DNA of 10,305 nt from Candidatus Aminicenantota bacterium (GCA_003154255.1 PMCY01000204.1:1-10305), one strand, 5' to 3'; shown: positions 1 to 6,007, numbered from the stretch's first letter. Made by a program: numbers and translations. Notes: a model not told the origin generated them from the sequence alone.

Positions 1-38
1 TTTGAGTCCCGCGCGTCTGCCAGTTCCGCCACTCCGGC
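1..38 (-). tRNA. tRNA-Leu (anticodon CAA), 5' part, cut by window start
   Basis: Read on the minus strand from 38 to 1, the sequence begins GCCGGAGTGGCGG and continues through a D-arm (AACTGGCAGACGCG) into an anticodon stem CGGGA and loop beginning CTCAAA. This is the 5' portion of a bacterial leucine tRNA: a GCCGGAG acceptor strand, a large D-loop and the CAA anticodon. The 3' half, including the long variable arm expected for tRNA-Leu, lies outside the window. Position 38 is taken as nucleotide +1 because it gives a 7-nt acceptor strand followed by the invariant-type TG. A well-spaced promoter lies immediately upstream. Confidence 0.93.
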
Positions 39-47
39 GCCGCGGTA

Positions 48-76
48 TATATAGACGATTTCCCCCTTTTTTGCAA
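48..76 (-). promoter_or_regulatory. Sigma-70-type promoter of tRNA-Leu
   Basis: On the minus strand, TTGCAA (76-71) is followed after exactly 17 nt by TATATA (53-48). Predicted transcription would start near 41, only about 3 nt before the tRNA 5' end, with a GC-rich discriminator (CCGCG) between the -10 and the gene. GC-rich discriminators are typical of stringently controlled stable-RNA promoters; that such control applies here is inference. Confidence 0.7.
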
Positions 77-151
77 CCGGCACGCCTATATAAGCAGGCC
101 ATTTGATATTCTTAAGCGGGCCGAAGCGGACGATCCGCAGGCCGGCGGCGA

Positions 152-181
152 TTGACCTGCGGCGGCGAATCCGATTACAAT
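152..181 (+). promoter_or_regulatory. Putative promoter of the heptose operon
   Basis: TTGACC (152-157) and TACAAT (176-181) are separated by 18 nt, each one mismatch from the sigma-70 consensus. Transcription would start near 188, leaving roughly 9 nt before the ATG at 197, so the first gene would be almost leaderless; no Shine-Dalgarno sequence is visible upstream of it. The -10 box lies between the arms of a perfect 8-bp inverted repeat (164-171 and 182-189), described separately. The assignment is by pattern only. Confidence 0.55.
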
Positions 182-189
182 GATTCGCC
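164..189. promoter_or_regulatory. Inverted repeat around the -10 box, possible operator
   Basis: GGCGAATC (164-171) and GATTCGCC (182-189) form a perfect 8-bp inverted repeat with a 10-nt centre that contains the putative -10 hexamer TACAAT. The size and dyad symmetry suit a dimeric DNA-binding regulator blocking the promoter. In addition, GGCGGCGATT (144-153) recurs as GGCGGCGAAT (161-170), and CCGCAGG (135-141) is inverted as CCTGCGG (156-162), so the -35 region is also repeat-rich. No regulator gene is adjacent, and chance is possible in GC-rich DNA. Confidence 0.35.
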
Positions 190-196
190 TGACCCC

Positions 197-1204
197 ATGA
201 ACGAAGAAACGCGCCGCCTGCTTACGATTATTGAGAAATTCCCCCACCTGAAGATCGCCGTCTGGGGGGACATCCTCCTCGATGAGTATATTTACGGTTT
301 CACCCGCCGCATTTCGCGCGAAGCTCCCGTCCTCATCCTGTCCTACCAGAAAAAAGAGTACGCCTTGGGCGGCGCGGGCAACGCCCTCCTCAACCTCAAA
401 GCGCTGGGCATCGATGTCGTTCCCATCGGGGTCCTCGGCGAGGACGAATCGGGCCGCATCGCACGCAAGATCCTCCAGTCGGCCGGAATCGACGCGGCTT
501 TCCTGCTCCCTGAGCCCGGCTACCCCACGCCGCTCAAGACCCGCATCCTTGCCGGCGAGGAGAACACTAAAAAACAGCAGATCCTGCGCATTGACCGGGA
601 AGGCCGAGTTTCCGAATCCGGCGCTGTGAAAAAGAAGCTGTCCCAGGCTCTGGCCCGGGCCGCCCGCGACTGCGACGCGCTGCTCATATCCGATTACCAT
701 TACGACACGGTCAAAACCGACCTTTTTCCGGGCGCCTTGTCCGCTTTCAAAAAGGCCGCCAAACCTGTTACTTTGGACTCCCGCTTCCGCCTCCTCCAAT
801 TTCCCGGAGTGACTATCGCCACACCCAACGAGCCGGAGGTTGAAGAAGCCCTGAAAGTCCCCGTGGGCGGCAGCGAGGTCGCCGTGCTCAAGGCCGGGGC
901 CTCCCTTCTGAAAAAGCTCCGCTCTCCCGCCCTGCTTGTCACCCGCGGCTCCAAGGGCATGGCCCTCTTTGAGAAGGGCCGCCCGCCGTTCGTCCTTCCG
1001 GTCTCCGGCCCGACGGACATCGTCGATGTGACCGGTGCGGGCGACACGGTCATCAGCGTCTTCACCGCCGCCCTGGCCTGCGGCGCGGACTTGACCGACG
1101 CCGCCCGCCTGGCCAATCACGCCGGCGGCATCGTGGTCATGAAGAAGGGCGCCGCGGTCGTCTCGCCGCAGGAACTCAAACAGGCCATCGTCGCCCCATC
1201 GTGA
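197..1204 (+). CDS. hldA: D-glycero-beta-D-manno-heptose-7-phosphate kinase (HldE domain I / RfaE1)
   Basis: This 335-residue cytoplasmic kinase phosphorylates heptose-7-phosphate at C1 in ADP-heptose synthesis for the LPS inner core. It is a PfkB/ribokinase-fold protein along its whole length and matches the N-terminal half of E. coli HldE. Visible landmarks are GDILLDEYIYG (24-34), the glycine-rich GGAGNALLNLKALG (58-71), SDY (165-167), ATPNEPEVE (208-216), VTRGSKGM (248-255) and the PfkB signature DVTGAGDT (277-284), with Asp283 as the expected catalytic base. The ATG at 197 is chosen because it puts about 21 residues before the first motif, as in homologues; an upstream in-frame TTG at 152 would overlap the putative promoter. 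There is no clear ribosome binding site. Its stop overlaps the GTG start of the adenylyltransferase gene by 4 bp. The symbol follows the split-gene naming (hldA/hldC). Confidence 0.92.
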   Translation: MNEETRRLLTIIEKFPHLKIAVWGDILLDEYIYGFTRRISREAPVLILSYQKKEYALGGAGNALLNLKALGIDVVPIGVLGEDESGRIARKILQSAGIDAAFLLPEPGYPTPLKTRILAGEENTKKQQILRIDREGRVSESGAVKKKLSQALARAARDCDALLISDYHYDTVKTDLFPGALSAFKKAAKPVTLDSRFRLLQFPGVTIATPNEPEVEEALKVPVGGSEVAVLKAGASLLKKLRSPALLVTRGSKGMALFEKGRPPFVLPVSGPTDIVDVTGAGDTVISVFTAALACGADLTDAARLANHAGGIVVMKKGAAVVSPQELKQAIVAPS

Positions 1205-1707
1205 AAAAGCTTAAAACCCTCCCGCAACTCCGCCGTATCATGGCCCTGGAAAAGAGGAGGGGCCGGACGATCGTCCTGGCCAACGGCGGCTTCGATCTCG
1301 TCCATGCCGGCCACGTCCGCTACCTGCGGGCGGCCAAAGCCTGCGGCGACGTCCTGCTCGTGGCCCTTAACAGCGACGCCTCGGTGCGCCGCCTGAAGGG
1401 CCCCGGCCGCCCCATTCTTCCCCAGGACGAGCGAGCCGAGATCATCGGGGCCTTCGAGTTCGTCGATTACATAACCATTTTCGACGAGCCTAACGTCGAG
1501 CGCATCCTGCGGGCCCTCAAGCCGGACGTCCACGCCAAAGGCTCGGATTATTCCAAGAAGACCGTCCCCGAACGGGAGACCGTTCTAGGCTACGGCGGCC
1601 GCATCGCCATCGCCGGCGGGCCCAAGATCCGTTCGACCTCGGAGGTCATCCCGCGCATCCTGGCCAAGCTCAAGAAAGCGGGCGCCGCGGCGCCGGGCGG
1701 TCTCTGA
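1201..1707 (+). CDS. hldC: D-glycero-beta-D-manno-heptose-1-phosphate adenylyltransferase (HldE domain II / RfaE2)
   Basis: This 168-residue cytidylyltransferase-fold enzyme transfers AMP from ATP to heptose-1-phosphate, giving ADP-heptose. It corresponds to the C-terminal half of E. coli HldE. The nucleotidyltransferase core is clear: NGGFDLVHAGHVRYL (28-42) with the HxGH-type motif at 35-38, LNSDASVRRLKG (56-67), RPILPQDERAEI (70-81), KGSDY (113-117) and the late STSEVI (145-150), where many homologues have STT. The GTG start at 1201 overlaps the kinase stop (GTGA), a usual arrangement for translational coupling, and no separate ribosome binding site is seen. Kinase and adenylyltransferase are separate proteins here rather than one fused HldE, as in several other phyla. 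GmhA, GmhB and the epimerase HldD, needed for the full pathway, are not in the window. Confidence 0.92.
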   Translation: MKKLKTLPQLRRIMALEKRRGRTIVLANGGFDLVHAGHVRYLRAAKACGDVLLVALNSDASVRRLKGPGRPILPQDERAEIIGAFEFVDYITIFDEPNVERILRALKPDVHAKGSDYSKKTVPERETVLGYGGRIAIAGGPKIRSTSEVIPRILAKLKKAGAAAPGGL

Positions 1708-1711
1708 GCCC

Positions 1712-2698
1712 ATGGAACGCTTTCTGATCATCCGGACGAGCTCTCTGGGCGACATCGTCCATACGCTCCCCGCCCTGGCTGTCCTGCGCAAACACCGCCC
1801 CCAGGCCGAGATCCGCTGGGTCGTCGGCGGCAAGGGCAAGGAGATCCTCGACTGGGTCGCCGGATTGGACGGCCTCGTCACTATGGATAAGCCCGGCTGG
1901 ATCAAATCCCTGCGCGGCCGGGAGCAGACGGCCCTCGATTTCCAGGGCCTTCTCAAGTCGGGGATGATCGGCCTGGAGTCGCGGGCCCGGGTGCGAATCG
2001 GGTTCCATAAGAAAAACCTGCGCGAGCCGTTGGCTCGTTTCTTCTATAACCGCCAGGCGGAGGAGTTTCCCGAGACCGAACACGTCATCCGAAAAAATAT
2101 TCATCTGCTCGAGCCGCTGGGAATCCGCGATACGATGCTGGAATTCCCCCTGCGGGTCCCCGAAGAGAAGCGTCGGGCAATCCGAGACAAGGCCCGGGAG
2201 CTCGGCTGGGACGGCGCGCGCCGTATCGTTCTCTTCAACGTCGGGGCCGCCTGGCCGTCCAAGCGCTGGTTCCCAGACCGCTGGAGCGCGGTCCTTCGGA
2301 CCATGGTCCCGCTCGACATCTTCCCTCTGCTTCTCTGGGGCACCGAGGACGAGCGTGCCCTGGCGGCCCAGATCTGGGAAAAAACCGGGGTGCCGTTCGT
2401 GCCGTTCCTGTCCATCCAGGAAACGACAGCCCTCATCGCCGAGTCCGCCCTCCTCGTCAGCGGCGACACGTTCGCCCTTCAAATGGCCTGCGCCCTGGGC
2501 GTCCCCGTGGTCGGGATCTTCGGACCGACCAATCCCCGGCGCAACGGTCCCTTTATGGCCCGGGACCGGGTCATCTATCATGAGCTCGACTGCAGCCTCT
2601 GCTACAAGCGGGGCTGCGAATCACTGTCCTGCTTGAAAGCCATCACCGCGGACGAGGTCGCTGAAAGCATCCGACGGGCCCTGGCCGAACATGTCTAG
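1712..2698 (+). CDS. GT9 family heptosyltransferase, WaaC-like (ADP-heptose:LPS)
   Basis: This 328-residue glycosyltransferase family 9 protein is probably the membrane-associated cytoplasmic enzyme that adds heptose to Kdo of the LPS inner core. It aligns well with E. coli WaaC: LIIRTSSLGDIVHTLPAL (5-22) with Asp14 at the catalytic-base position, DFQGLLKSG (76-84) and REPLARFFYNR (104-114). The C-terminal donor-binding half shows FNVGAAWPSKRW (175-186) and SGDTFALQMACALGVPVVGI (250-269). In WaaC the last motif reads DTGLSH; here Gly becomes Phe254 and His becomes Gln257, so the donor pocket differs. Four cysteines cluster near the end (294, 297, 302, 307). The start lies 4 nt after the adenylyltransferase stop, and the stop overlaps the next gene by 8 bp. 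Whether it is heptosyltransferase I or a relative with another acceptor is not certain. Confidence 0.88.
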   Translation: MERFLIIRTSSLGDIVHTLPALAVLRKHRPQAEIRWVVGGKGKEILDWVAGLDGLVTMDKPGWIKSLRGREQTALDFQGLLKSGMIGLESRARVRIGFHKKNLREPLARFFYNRQAEEFPETEHVIRKNIHLLEPLGIRDTMLEFPLRVPEEKRRAIRDKARELGWDGARRIVLFNVGAAWPSKRWFPDRWSAVLRTMVPLDIFPLLLWGTEDERALAAQIWEKTGVPFVPFLSIQETTALIAESALLVSGDTFALQMACALGVPVVGIFGPTNPRRNGPFMARDRVIYHELDCSLCYKRGCESLSCLKAITADEVAESIRRALAEHV

Positions 2699-3245
2699 AT
2701 CCAAGCTCGCCCGCGTCATCTACGGGCTGCGGGTCCGCATCGGCCCTCTCCTGTTGATCGGGATCTTCCTGGCCGCCCGCCCGACATGGTGTTCTCTGGC
2801 CGTCGGGCTGGGCATCGCCGCCGTCGGCTTGGCCATCCGGGCCTGGGCCGCCGGCCACATCCAGAAGGAGAAGAAGCTGGCCGTCAGCGGACCTTATCGC
2901 CATACCCGCAACCCGCTCTACTTCGGCAATTTCGTTCTCGGCATCGGCATTGCCGCCGCCACCAATTCCTGGTGGGGCGGGGGCTTATTCCTGTTCTATT
3001 TCGGAATCTTTTACCCGCCGGTGATCGTCGAAGAGCGGAGGCGGATGAAACGTCTTTTCCCGGCCGAATACGCCGATTATGCCGCCCACGTTCCGCTCTT
3101 CTTCCCCCGCTTGCGGCCGTTCTCGGGATACGGAGCGGGTCGCTTCCGCTGGTCGATATACCGGAAAAACCGGGAGCCCCGGGCGCTCGCCGGGACCGCT
3201 TTCGTCTGGGCCCTGCTTATCGCCAAAATGCTGTTTTTTCGATAA
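2691..3245 (+). CDS. Membrane methyltransferase of the ICMT/PEMT (isoprenylcysteine/phospholipid) family
   Basis: This 184-residue integral membrane protein has the family hallmark near the middle: GPYRHTRNPLYFGN (67-80), then EERRRMKRLF (114-123) and a YADYAAHVP segment (127-135). These form the SAM-binding end of the ICMT/PEMT fold. Hydrophobic segments at about 11-28, 34-50, 81-92, 97-113 and 166-183 suggest roughly five membrane spans; the last, C-terminal one lies after the catalytic motifs. Bacterial members have mostly unknown substrates, and some methylate phosphatidylethanolamine or other membrane amphiphiles. Its place directly after a heptosyltransferase, with an 8-bp overlap, hints at an envelope lipid or LPS-linked substrate, but that is inference. 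No ribosome binding site is obvious, so translation is probably coupled to the upstream gene. Confidence 0.82.
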   Translation: MSRSKLARVIYGLRVRIGPLLLIGIFLAARPTWCSLAVGLGIAAVGLAIRAWAAGHIQKEKKLAVSGPYRHTRNPLYFGNFVLGIGIAAATNSWWGGGLFLFYFGIFYPPVIVEERRRMKRLFPAEYADYAAHVPLFFPRLRPFSGYGAGRFRWSIYRKNREPRALAGTAFVWALLIAKMLFFR

Positions 3246-3253
3246 AAGCCGCC

Positions 3254-3835
3254 ATGCCCACCGCCGAGAGATTAGCCAAGGTCAACCGCGTCCTCTCCTT
3301 CCGCCAACCCGACCTGCGCATCGTTCTGGAACAGGTCATCAATCCCCACAACGCCAGCGCCGTCCTGCGCACATGCGATGCGGCCGGGGTTCTGGACGTC
3401 GACGTCATCGGGTCGGGCGATGCTCCCCTGCCGATCAATAACGCCATCACCACCAAGGCGGACAAGTGGCTGAATCTGCATCATCATGCCACCACCGAGG
3501 AATGCCTCGACCGTCTGCGCGCGGCCGGCTTTGCTATCGCGGTGACCCATCTGGGGGATGACGCCATCCCCCATACCCAATTCGATTTCTCCCGGCCGAC
3601 GGCCGTCGTCTTCGGGGGCGAGCACGTCGGAATCTCCCCCCAGGCCCTGGCCAGGGCCGACGCCAAGATCAAGATTCCCATGTTCGGAATGGTGCAGAGC
3701 CTCAATCTGTCCGTCTCGGTAGGCATCATCCTTTATGAAGCCGTCCGCCAGCGCATGTCCGGAGGGTTTTTCGAGCGCCCCCGGCTCTCGCCCGACGAGC
3801 TCGAGGATTATTTGGACCGCTGGTCCGATTTATGA
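3254..3835 (+). CDS. trmH: tRNA (guanosine(18)-2'-O)-methyltransferase TrmH
   Basis: This 193-residue SpoU/TrmH family enzyme (SPOUT knot fold) uses SAM to methylate the ribose of G18 in the tRNA D-loop. It closely resembles E. coli TrmH over its length. All three SPOUT motifs are present: NPHNASAVLRT (30-40) with the catalytic Arg39, AVVFGGEHVGIS (117-128) with Glu123, and the knot motif IPMFGMVQSLNLSVS (141-155). FRQPDL (16-21) also matches. The reading frame is open far upstream, but only as a shadow of the membrane methyltransferase gene; the ATG at 3254, 8 nt after that gene's stop, gives the normal N-terminus. The C-terminal tail is shorter than in E. coli. It is last in the operon and has no evident tie to LPS, so it is probably a co-transcribed housekeeping gene. 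Confidence 0.93.
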   Translation: MPTAERLAKVNRVLSFRQPDLRIVLEQVINPHNASAVLRTCDAAGVLDVDVIGSGDAPLPINNAITTKADKWLNLHHHATTEECLDRLRAAGFAIAVTHLGDDAIPHTQFDFSRPTAVVFGGEHVGISPQALARADAKIKIPMFGMVQSLNLSVSVGIILYEAVRQRMSGGFFERPRLSPDELEDYLDRWSDL

Positions 3836-3838
3836 TTT

Positions 3839-3912
3839 GGGGACACAATACTATGTCCCTAGAAATATTTTTTTATATTTTTTTATAATTGGGGACACAG
3901 TATTGTGTCCCC
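3839..3912. repeat. REPIN-like element: two inverted 22-bp palindromes with AT-rich spacer
   Basis: Copy 1 (3839-3860) and copy 2 (3891-3912, opposite orientation) match at 20 of 22 positions. Copy 2 is a perfect palindrome with arms GGGGACACA (3891-3899) and TGTGTCCCC (3904-3912) around the loop GTAT. Copy 1 has decayed to a 6-bp stem (GGGACA/TGTCCC). The 30-bp spacer (3861-3890) is nearly all A/T and contains ATATTTTTTT twice in tandem (3865-3884). Two inverted short palindromes with a short spacer is the layout of REP doublets (REPINs) moved by RAYT/Y1 tyrosine transposases. I recall GGGGACACA-type units being dispersed in many genomes, but this was not searched. No transposase is in the window. 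The element lies between convergent operons, 3 bp after the trmH stop. Confidence 0.75.
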
Positions 3913-3915
3913 TTC

Positions 3916-3944
3916 AAAAAAAGGGCCGGGCGTAAGCCCGGCCC
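3916..3944 (-). terminator. Intrinsic terminator of the sigma/HtrA-like operon
   Basis: Read on the minus strand, a perfect 9-bp GC-rich stem (GGGCCGGGC, 3944-3936, pairing with GCCCGGCCC, 3931-3923) with a 4-nt loop is followed directly by seven T residues (3922-3916). It begins about 25 nt after the stop of the HtrA-like gene. On the plus strand the same stem has no T tract, so it works in one direction only; the plus-strand operon has no equally good terminator. Confidence 0.88.
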
Positions 3945-3969
3945 GAGGGGAACAAGTCCCGGCTTCCAA

Positions 3970-5613
3970 TCAAATGTTGGTGATCACCCGGTTGCCCTTC
4001 ATTTTTTTTATCAGCTCGTCGGACAGGCCGTCCGGCAATTCCCATTGGTGCTTCCGTAAATAATCGTCCTGCGGTTCGATGATCTCGGACTTTCGGTAAT
4101 CCTGAATCATCTTATCGATTTGGACCTGTGTCTTGGCCGTCCGTTCCTGCATCAAGGCGGCCAAGTCCTCCGGATCACGGATGACGGCCGAATTGCTCTT
4201 CTCGTCTTCGGCCACGGGGACTTCGACAGTCCGGACTTTCTTGTCCCGGACGATTTCGAGTTTGACCTTGTCGCCCTTTTTCTTGTCCTGGAGGAGGCCG
4301 CTCAGATCTTCGCCCGCTTCGACTTTCTTGCCGTCGGCCTTAAAGATGATGTCGCCGACCTTGAGCCCTGCCTTTTTAGCGGGTCCTTCCCCGTCAAGCG
4401 CGGTCACCAGGAGGCCATATCCCTCCTTGGCGCCCCAGGCTTCGGCCAGCTCTTTATTCATCGGTTGTAAAAACGTGCCGATAGATTTCCGCTTCTCCCA
4501 GCGGAACGCCTCGGAGGGGATCTTGGCCGAGGACGGCGGATTCATTCCCCTCGGCGGGCGCGGCATGATCGGAGGGAAGAGACCGGGAAAACGGACTTCC
4601 AGTTCGCGCTTGGCGTTGTCTTCGCTGTACTCGCCCAGCTTCACTTTGACATCCATGGGTTTCCCATCGCGCTCAATCTTGAACGTGACTTCCGTACCCG
4701 GCTTACGGGAGCGGATGTCCTGAGTCAGGCCCTGGCCGGTGGTCAGGTCCTTTCCGTCGATCTTAAAAATGATGTCATCTTCCTTAAGCTTGGCCGCATC
4801 GGCCGGGCTCTTGGGCTCGATCTCGGCGATGACGATCTTTCCGTCCGTATCGACGGCGGAAACGCCCATCCAGCCGCGCAGCACCTTGCCGTTCTTTTTG
4901 ATGTCGGCGGCGACCGAGGCGACGACGTCCATGGGGACGGCCAGGGCCAGGCCTGCCGAGGGAGCCTGGCCGCTGCTGAAGGAGAAGCCGGATCCGGCCG
5001 TGGTCCGTTCACGGAACTCGAAGAAGACGGGCTGATCGTCCTGGTAGGTCCCCCGCAGGAGCCCGACCATCCGGCCGTCCGCGTTGACCACCGGGCTGCC
5101 GCTCGATCCGGGCACGACCCAGACGTTGAGCCGTAGGCCGGTGGGCGAAACGGAACTGACGATGCCCTGCGTCACCGCCGGCGTCGCCTCGGGCGAGAGT
5201 CCGACGACGCCGATCCAAGCGCCGGGCTTCATGTCGGATGACTTGCCCAAGGCGATGGGTGCCAAACCTTTGTCCTTGACCTGGAGAAGCGCCACCCCCG
5301 TCTGCGTGTCGAAGCCCTTGAATTCGGCTTTCAACGTCCGGCCGTCGGCCGTCATGACCCAAATCTCCTCGTCGCGCGGCGAGATGAGGGCCGTCGTGGC
5401 GATGAATCCATCCTTGTCCAGAACAACGCCCGTAGCCACCTTGCGGATGCCGTCGCGGGCTTCGACCCGGACGACCGAAGGGGCGATCAGGCGCGTGATG
5501 TCCTCGATCTTCTGGTCATCGATCGTCGCCGCCTTTCCGGTCTCGGCCCGGGCCGCGCCGGCGAAAGCGAGAGCGGCGGCGAAGAGGATGATAGCTTTAA
5601 GCGGGACTTTCAT
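3970..5613 (-). CDS. Exported HtrA/DegP-like protein with two PDZ domains, probable pseudoprotease
   Basis: This 547-residue protein has a Sec signal peptide (hydrophobic core about 6-20, likely cut after ARA at 21-23), so it acts in the periplasm. A trypsin-like HtrA fold spans about 35-240, PDZ1 about 245-328 (GWMG loop 247-250) and PDZ2 about 375-468, joined by a proline-rich linker (343-360). The tail (470-547) is charged and has no recognised domain. Aligned to DegP, the nucleophile Ser171 survives (GSSGS, 169-173). The His of TNNHV is Leu76 (in TTALIS) and the triad Asp of SDIAL is Gly106 (in TGVALL), so proteolysis is unlikely; a chaperone, scaffold or sensor role is plausible (inference). 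A strong AAGGAGGT ribosome binding site precedes the ATG. It is the last gene of the sigma/anti-sigma operon, the place MucD holds in Pseudomonas. Confidence 0.88.
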   Translation of the reverse strand: MKVPLKAIILFAAALAFAGAARAETGKAATIDDQKIEDITRLIAPSVVRVEARDGIRKVATGVVLDKDGFIATTALISPRDEEIWVMTADGRTLKAEFKGFDTQTGVALLQVKDKGLAPIALGKSSDMKPGAWIGVVGLSPEATPAVTQGIVSSVSPTGLRLNVWVVPGSSGSPVVNADGRMVGLLRGTYQDDQPVFFEFRERTTAGSGFSFSSGQAPSAGLALAVPMDVVASVAADIKKNGKVLRGWMGVSAVDTDGKIVIAEIEPKSPADAAKLKEDDIIFKIDGKDLTTGQGLTQDIRSRKPGTEVTFKIERDGKPMDVKVKLGEYSEDNAKRELEVRFPGLFPPIMPRPPRGMNPPSSAKIPSEAFRWEKRKSIGTFLQPMNKELAEAWGAKEGYGLLVTALDGEGPAKKAGLKVGDIIFKADGKKVEAGEDLSGLLQDKKKGDKVKLEIVRDKKVRTVEVPVAEDEKSNSAVIRDPEDLAALMQERTAKTQVQIDKMIQDYRKSEIIEPQDDYLRKHQWELPDGLSDELIKKMKGNRVITNI

Positions 5614-5620
5614 GGCGGAA

Positions 5621-5628
5621 ACCTCCTT
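5621..5628 (-). promoter_or_regulatory. Strong ribosome binding site of the HtrA-like gene
   Basis: AAGGAGGT on the minus strand lies 7 nt before the ATG at 5613 and overlaps the TAA stop (5629-5627) of the putative anti-sigma gene. It is the only near-perfect Shine-Dalgarno in the window. It fixes the start and suggests that the exported protein is made in larger amounts than its upstream partners. Confidence 0.85.
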
Positions 5629-6007
5629 AATACTTGAAGACTGTATTGGAAGCCTCGGAGACTCGTTCGAGGATATAGACCGTTCCCGGTTCGACGGACG
5701 CGGTACGGATTTCGTGGCGATAATCGACGCGTTCGTTGAGCGAAACCGTCCCGGAGGCGACCGCCCCGTCCGGGCGCAAAGAGCTTAAAAGGGAAGCATC
5801 GGGGCCGCGGAGAACGAAGAGATTGAGAGCGGCGAACAGGGCCAGCACCCCGGCCGCCGTTCCGGCCATCGCCCAACGGAATGTCCGGACCCGGCTCCGC
5901 CCGGGTTCGTCTTCTATCCGGGCCCTCAGTGCGTCCAGGACGAGACCTTCGAATCTGGAAGGCGCGGCGACGCGGGGCAGGCTTTTCAACAGTTCAGAGT
6001 CGTTCAT
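5627..6007 (-). CDS. Single-pass membrane protein, putative anti-sigma factor
   Basis: This 126-residue protein has a short cytoplasmic N-terminus (1-44), one membrane span (about 45-66, from WAMAGTAAGV to LFVL, preceded by the basic RSRVRTFR) and a roughly 60-residue outer domain (67-126). The N-terminal stretch LPRVAAPSRFEGLVLDALRA (10-29) resembles the start of many membrane anti-sigma factors. It has no cysteine, so the usual HxxxCxxC zinc-binding anti-sigma motif is absent. The call rests mainly on position: its start overlaps the end of the ECF sigma gene by 14 bp, the standard sigma/anti-sigma layout. The ATG at 6007 is preferred over an in-frame ATG at 6040 because GGAG lies 7 nt upstream of it. 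It could instead be an unrelated small envelope protein. Confidence 0.62.
   Translation of the reverse strand: MNDSELLKSLPRVAAPSRFEGLVLDALRARIEDEPGRSRVRTFRWAMAGTAAGVLALFAALNLFVLRGPDASLLSSLRPDGAVASGTVSLNERVDYRHEIRTASVEPGTVYILERVSEASNTVFKY

Noticed and set aside
85..115. Second possible promoter for the tRNA (TATATA at 92-87, TTAAGA at 115-110)
   Set aside because: The hexamers have 17-nt spacing but a weaker -35, and it lies farther from the tRNA than the TTGCAA/TATATA promoter; not supported enough to list.
86..1120. 344-codon minus-strand open frame opposite the heptose kinase gene
   Set aside because: Antisense shadow of a well-supported PfkB kinase in GC-rich DNA; its translation shows no family motif.
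1670..2581. 303-codon minus-strand open frame opposite the heptosyltransferase gene
   Set aside because: Shadow frame; the plus-strand GT9 motifs fully explain this stretch.
2786..3253. Long N-terminal extension of the TrmH frame
   Set aside because: The extension overlaps the membrane methyltransferase gene and has low-complexity Arg/His/Pro-rich sequence; known TrmH proteins start near the ATG at 3254.
3891..3912. Perfect palindrome considered as an intrinsic terminator for trmH
   Set aside because: It is followed by TTC and a run of A on the plus strand, with no T tract; better seen as half of the repeat element.
3735..3935. 66-codon open frame running from the end of trmH through the palindromic element
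   Set aside because: It is made of trmH in the wrong frame plus repeat sequence, with no ribosome binding site; not a credible gene.
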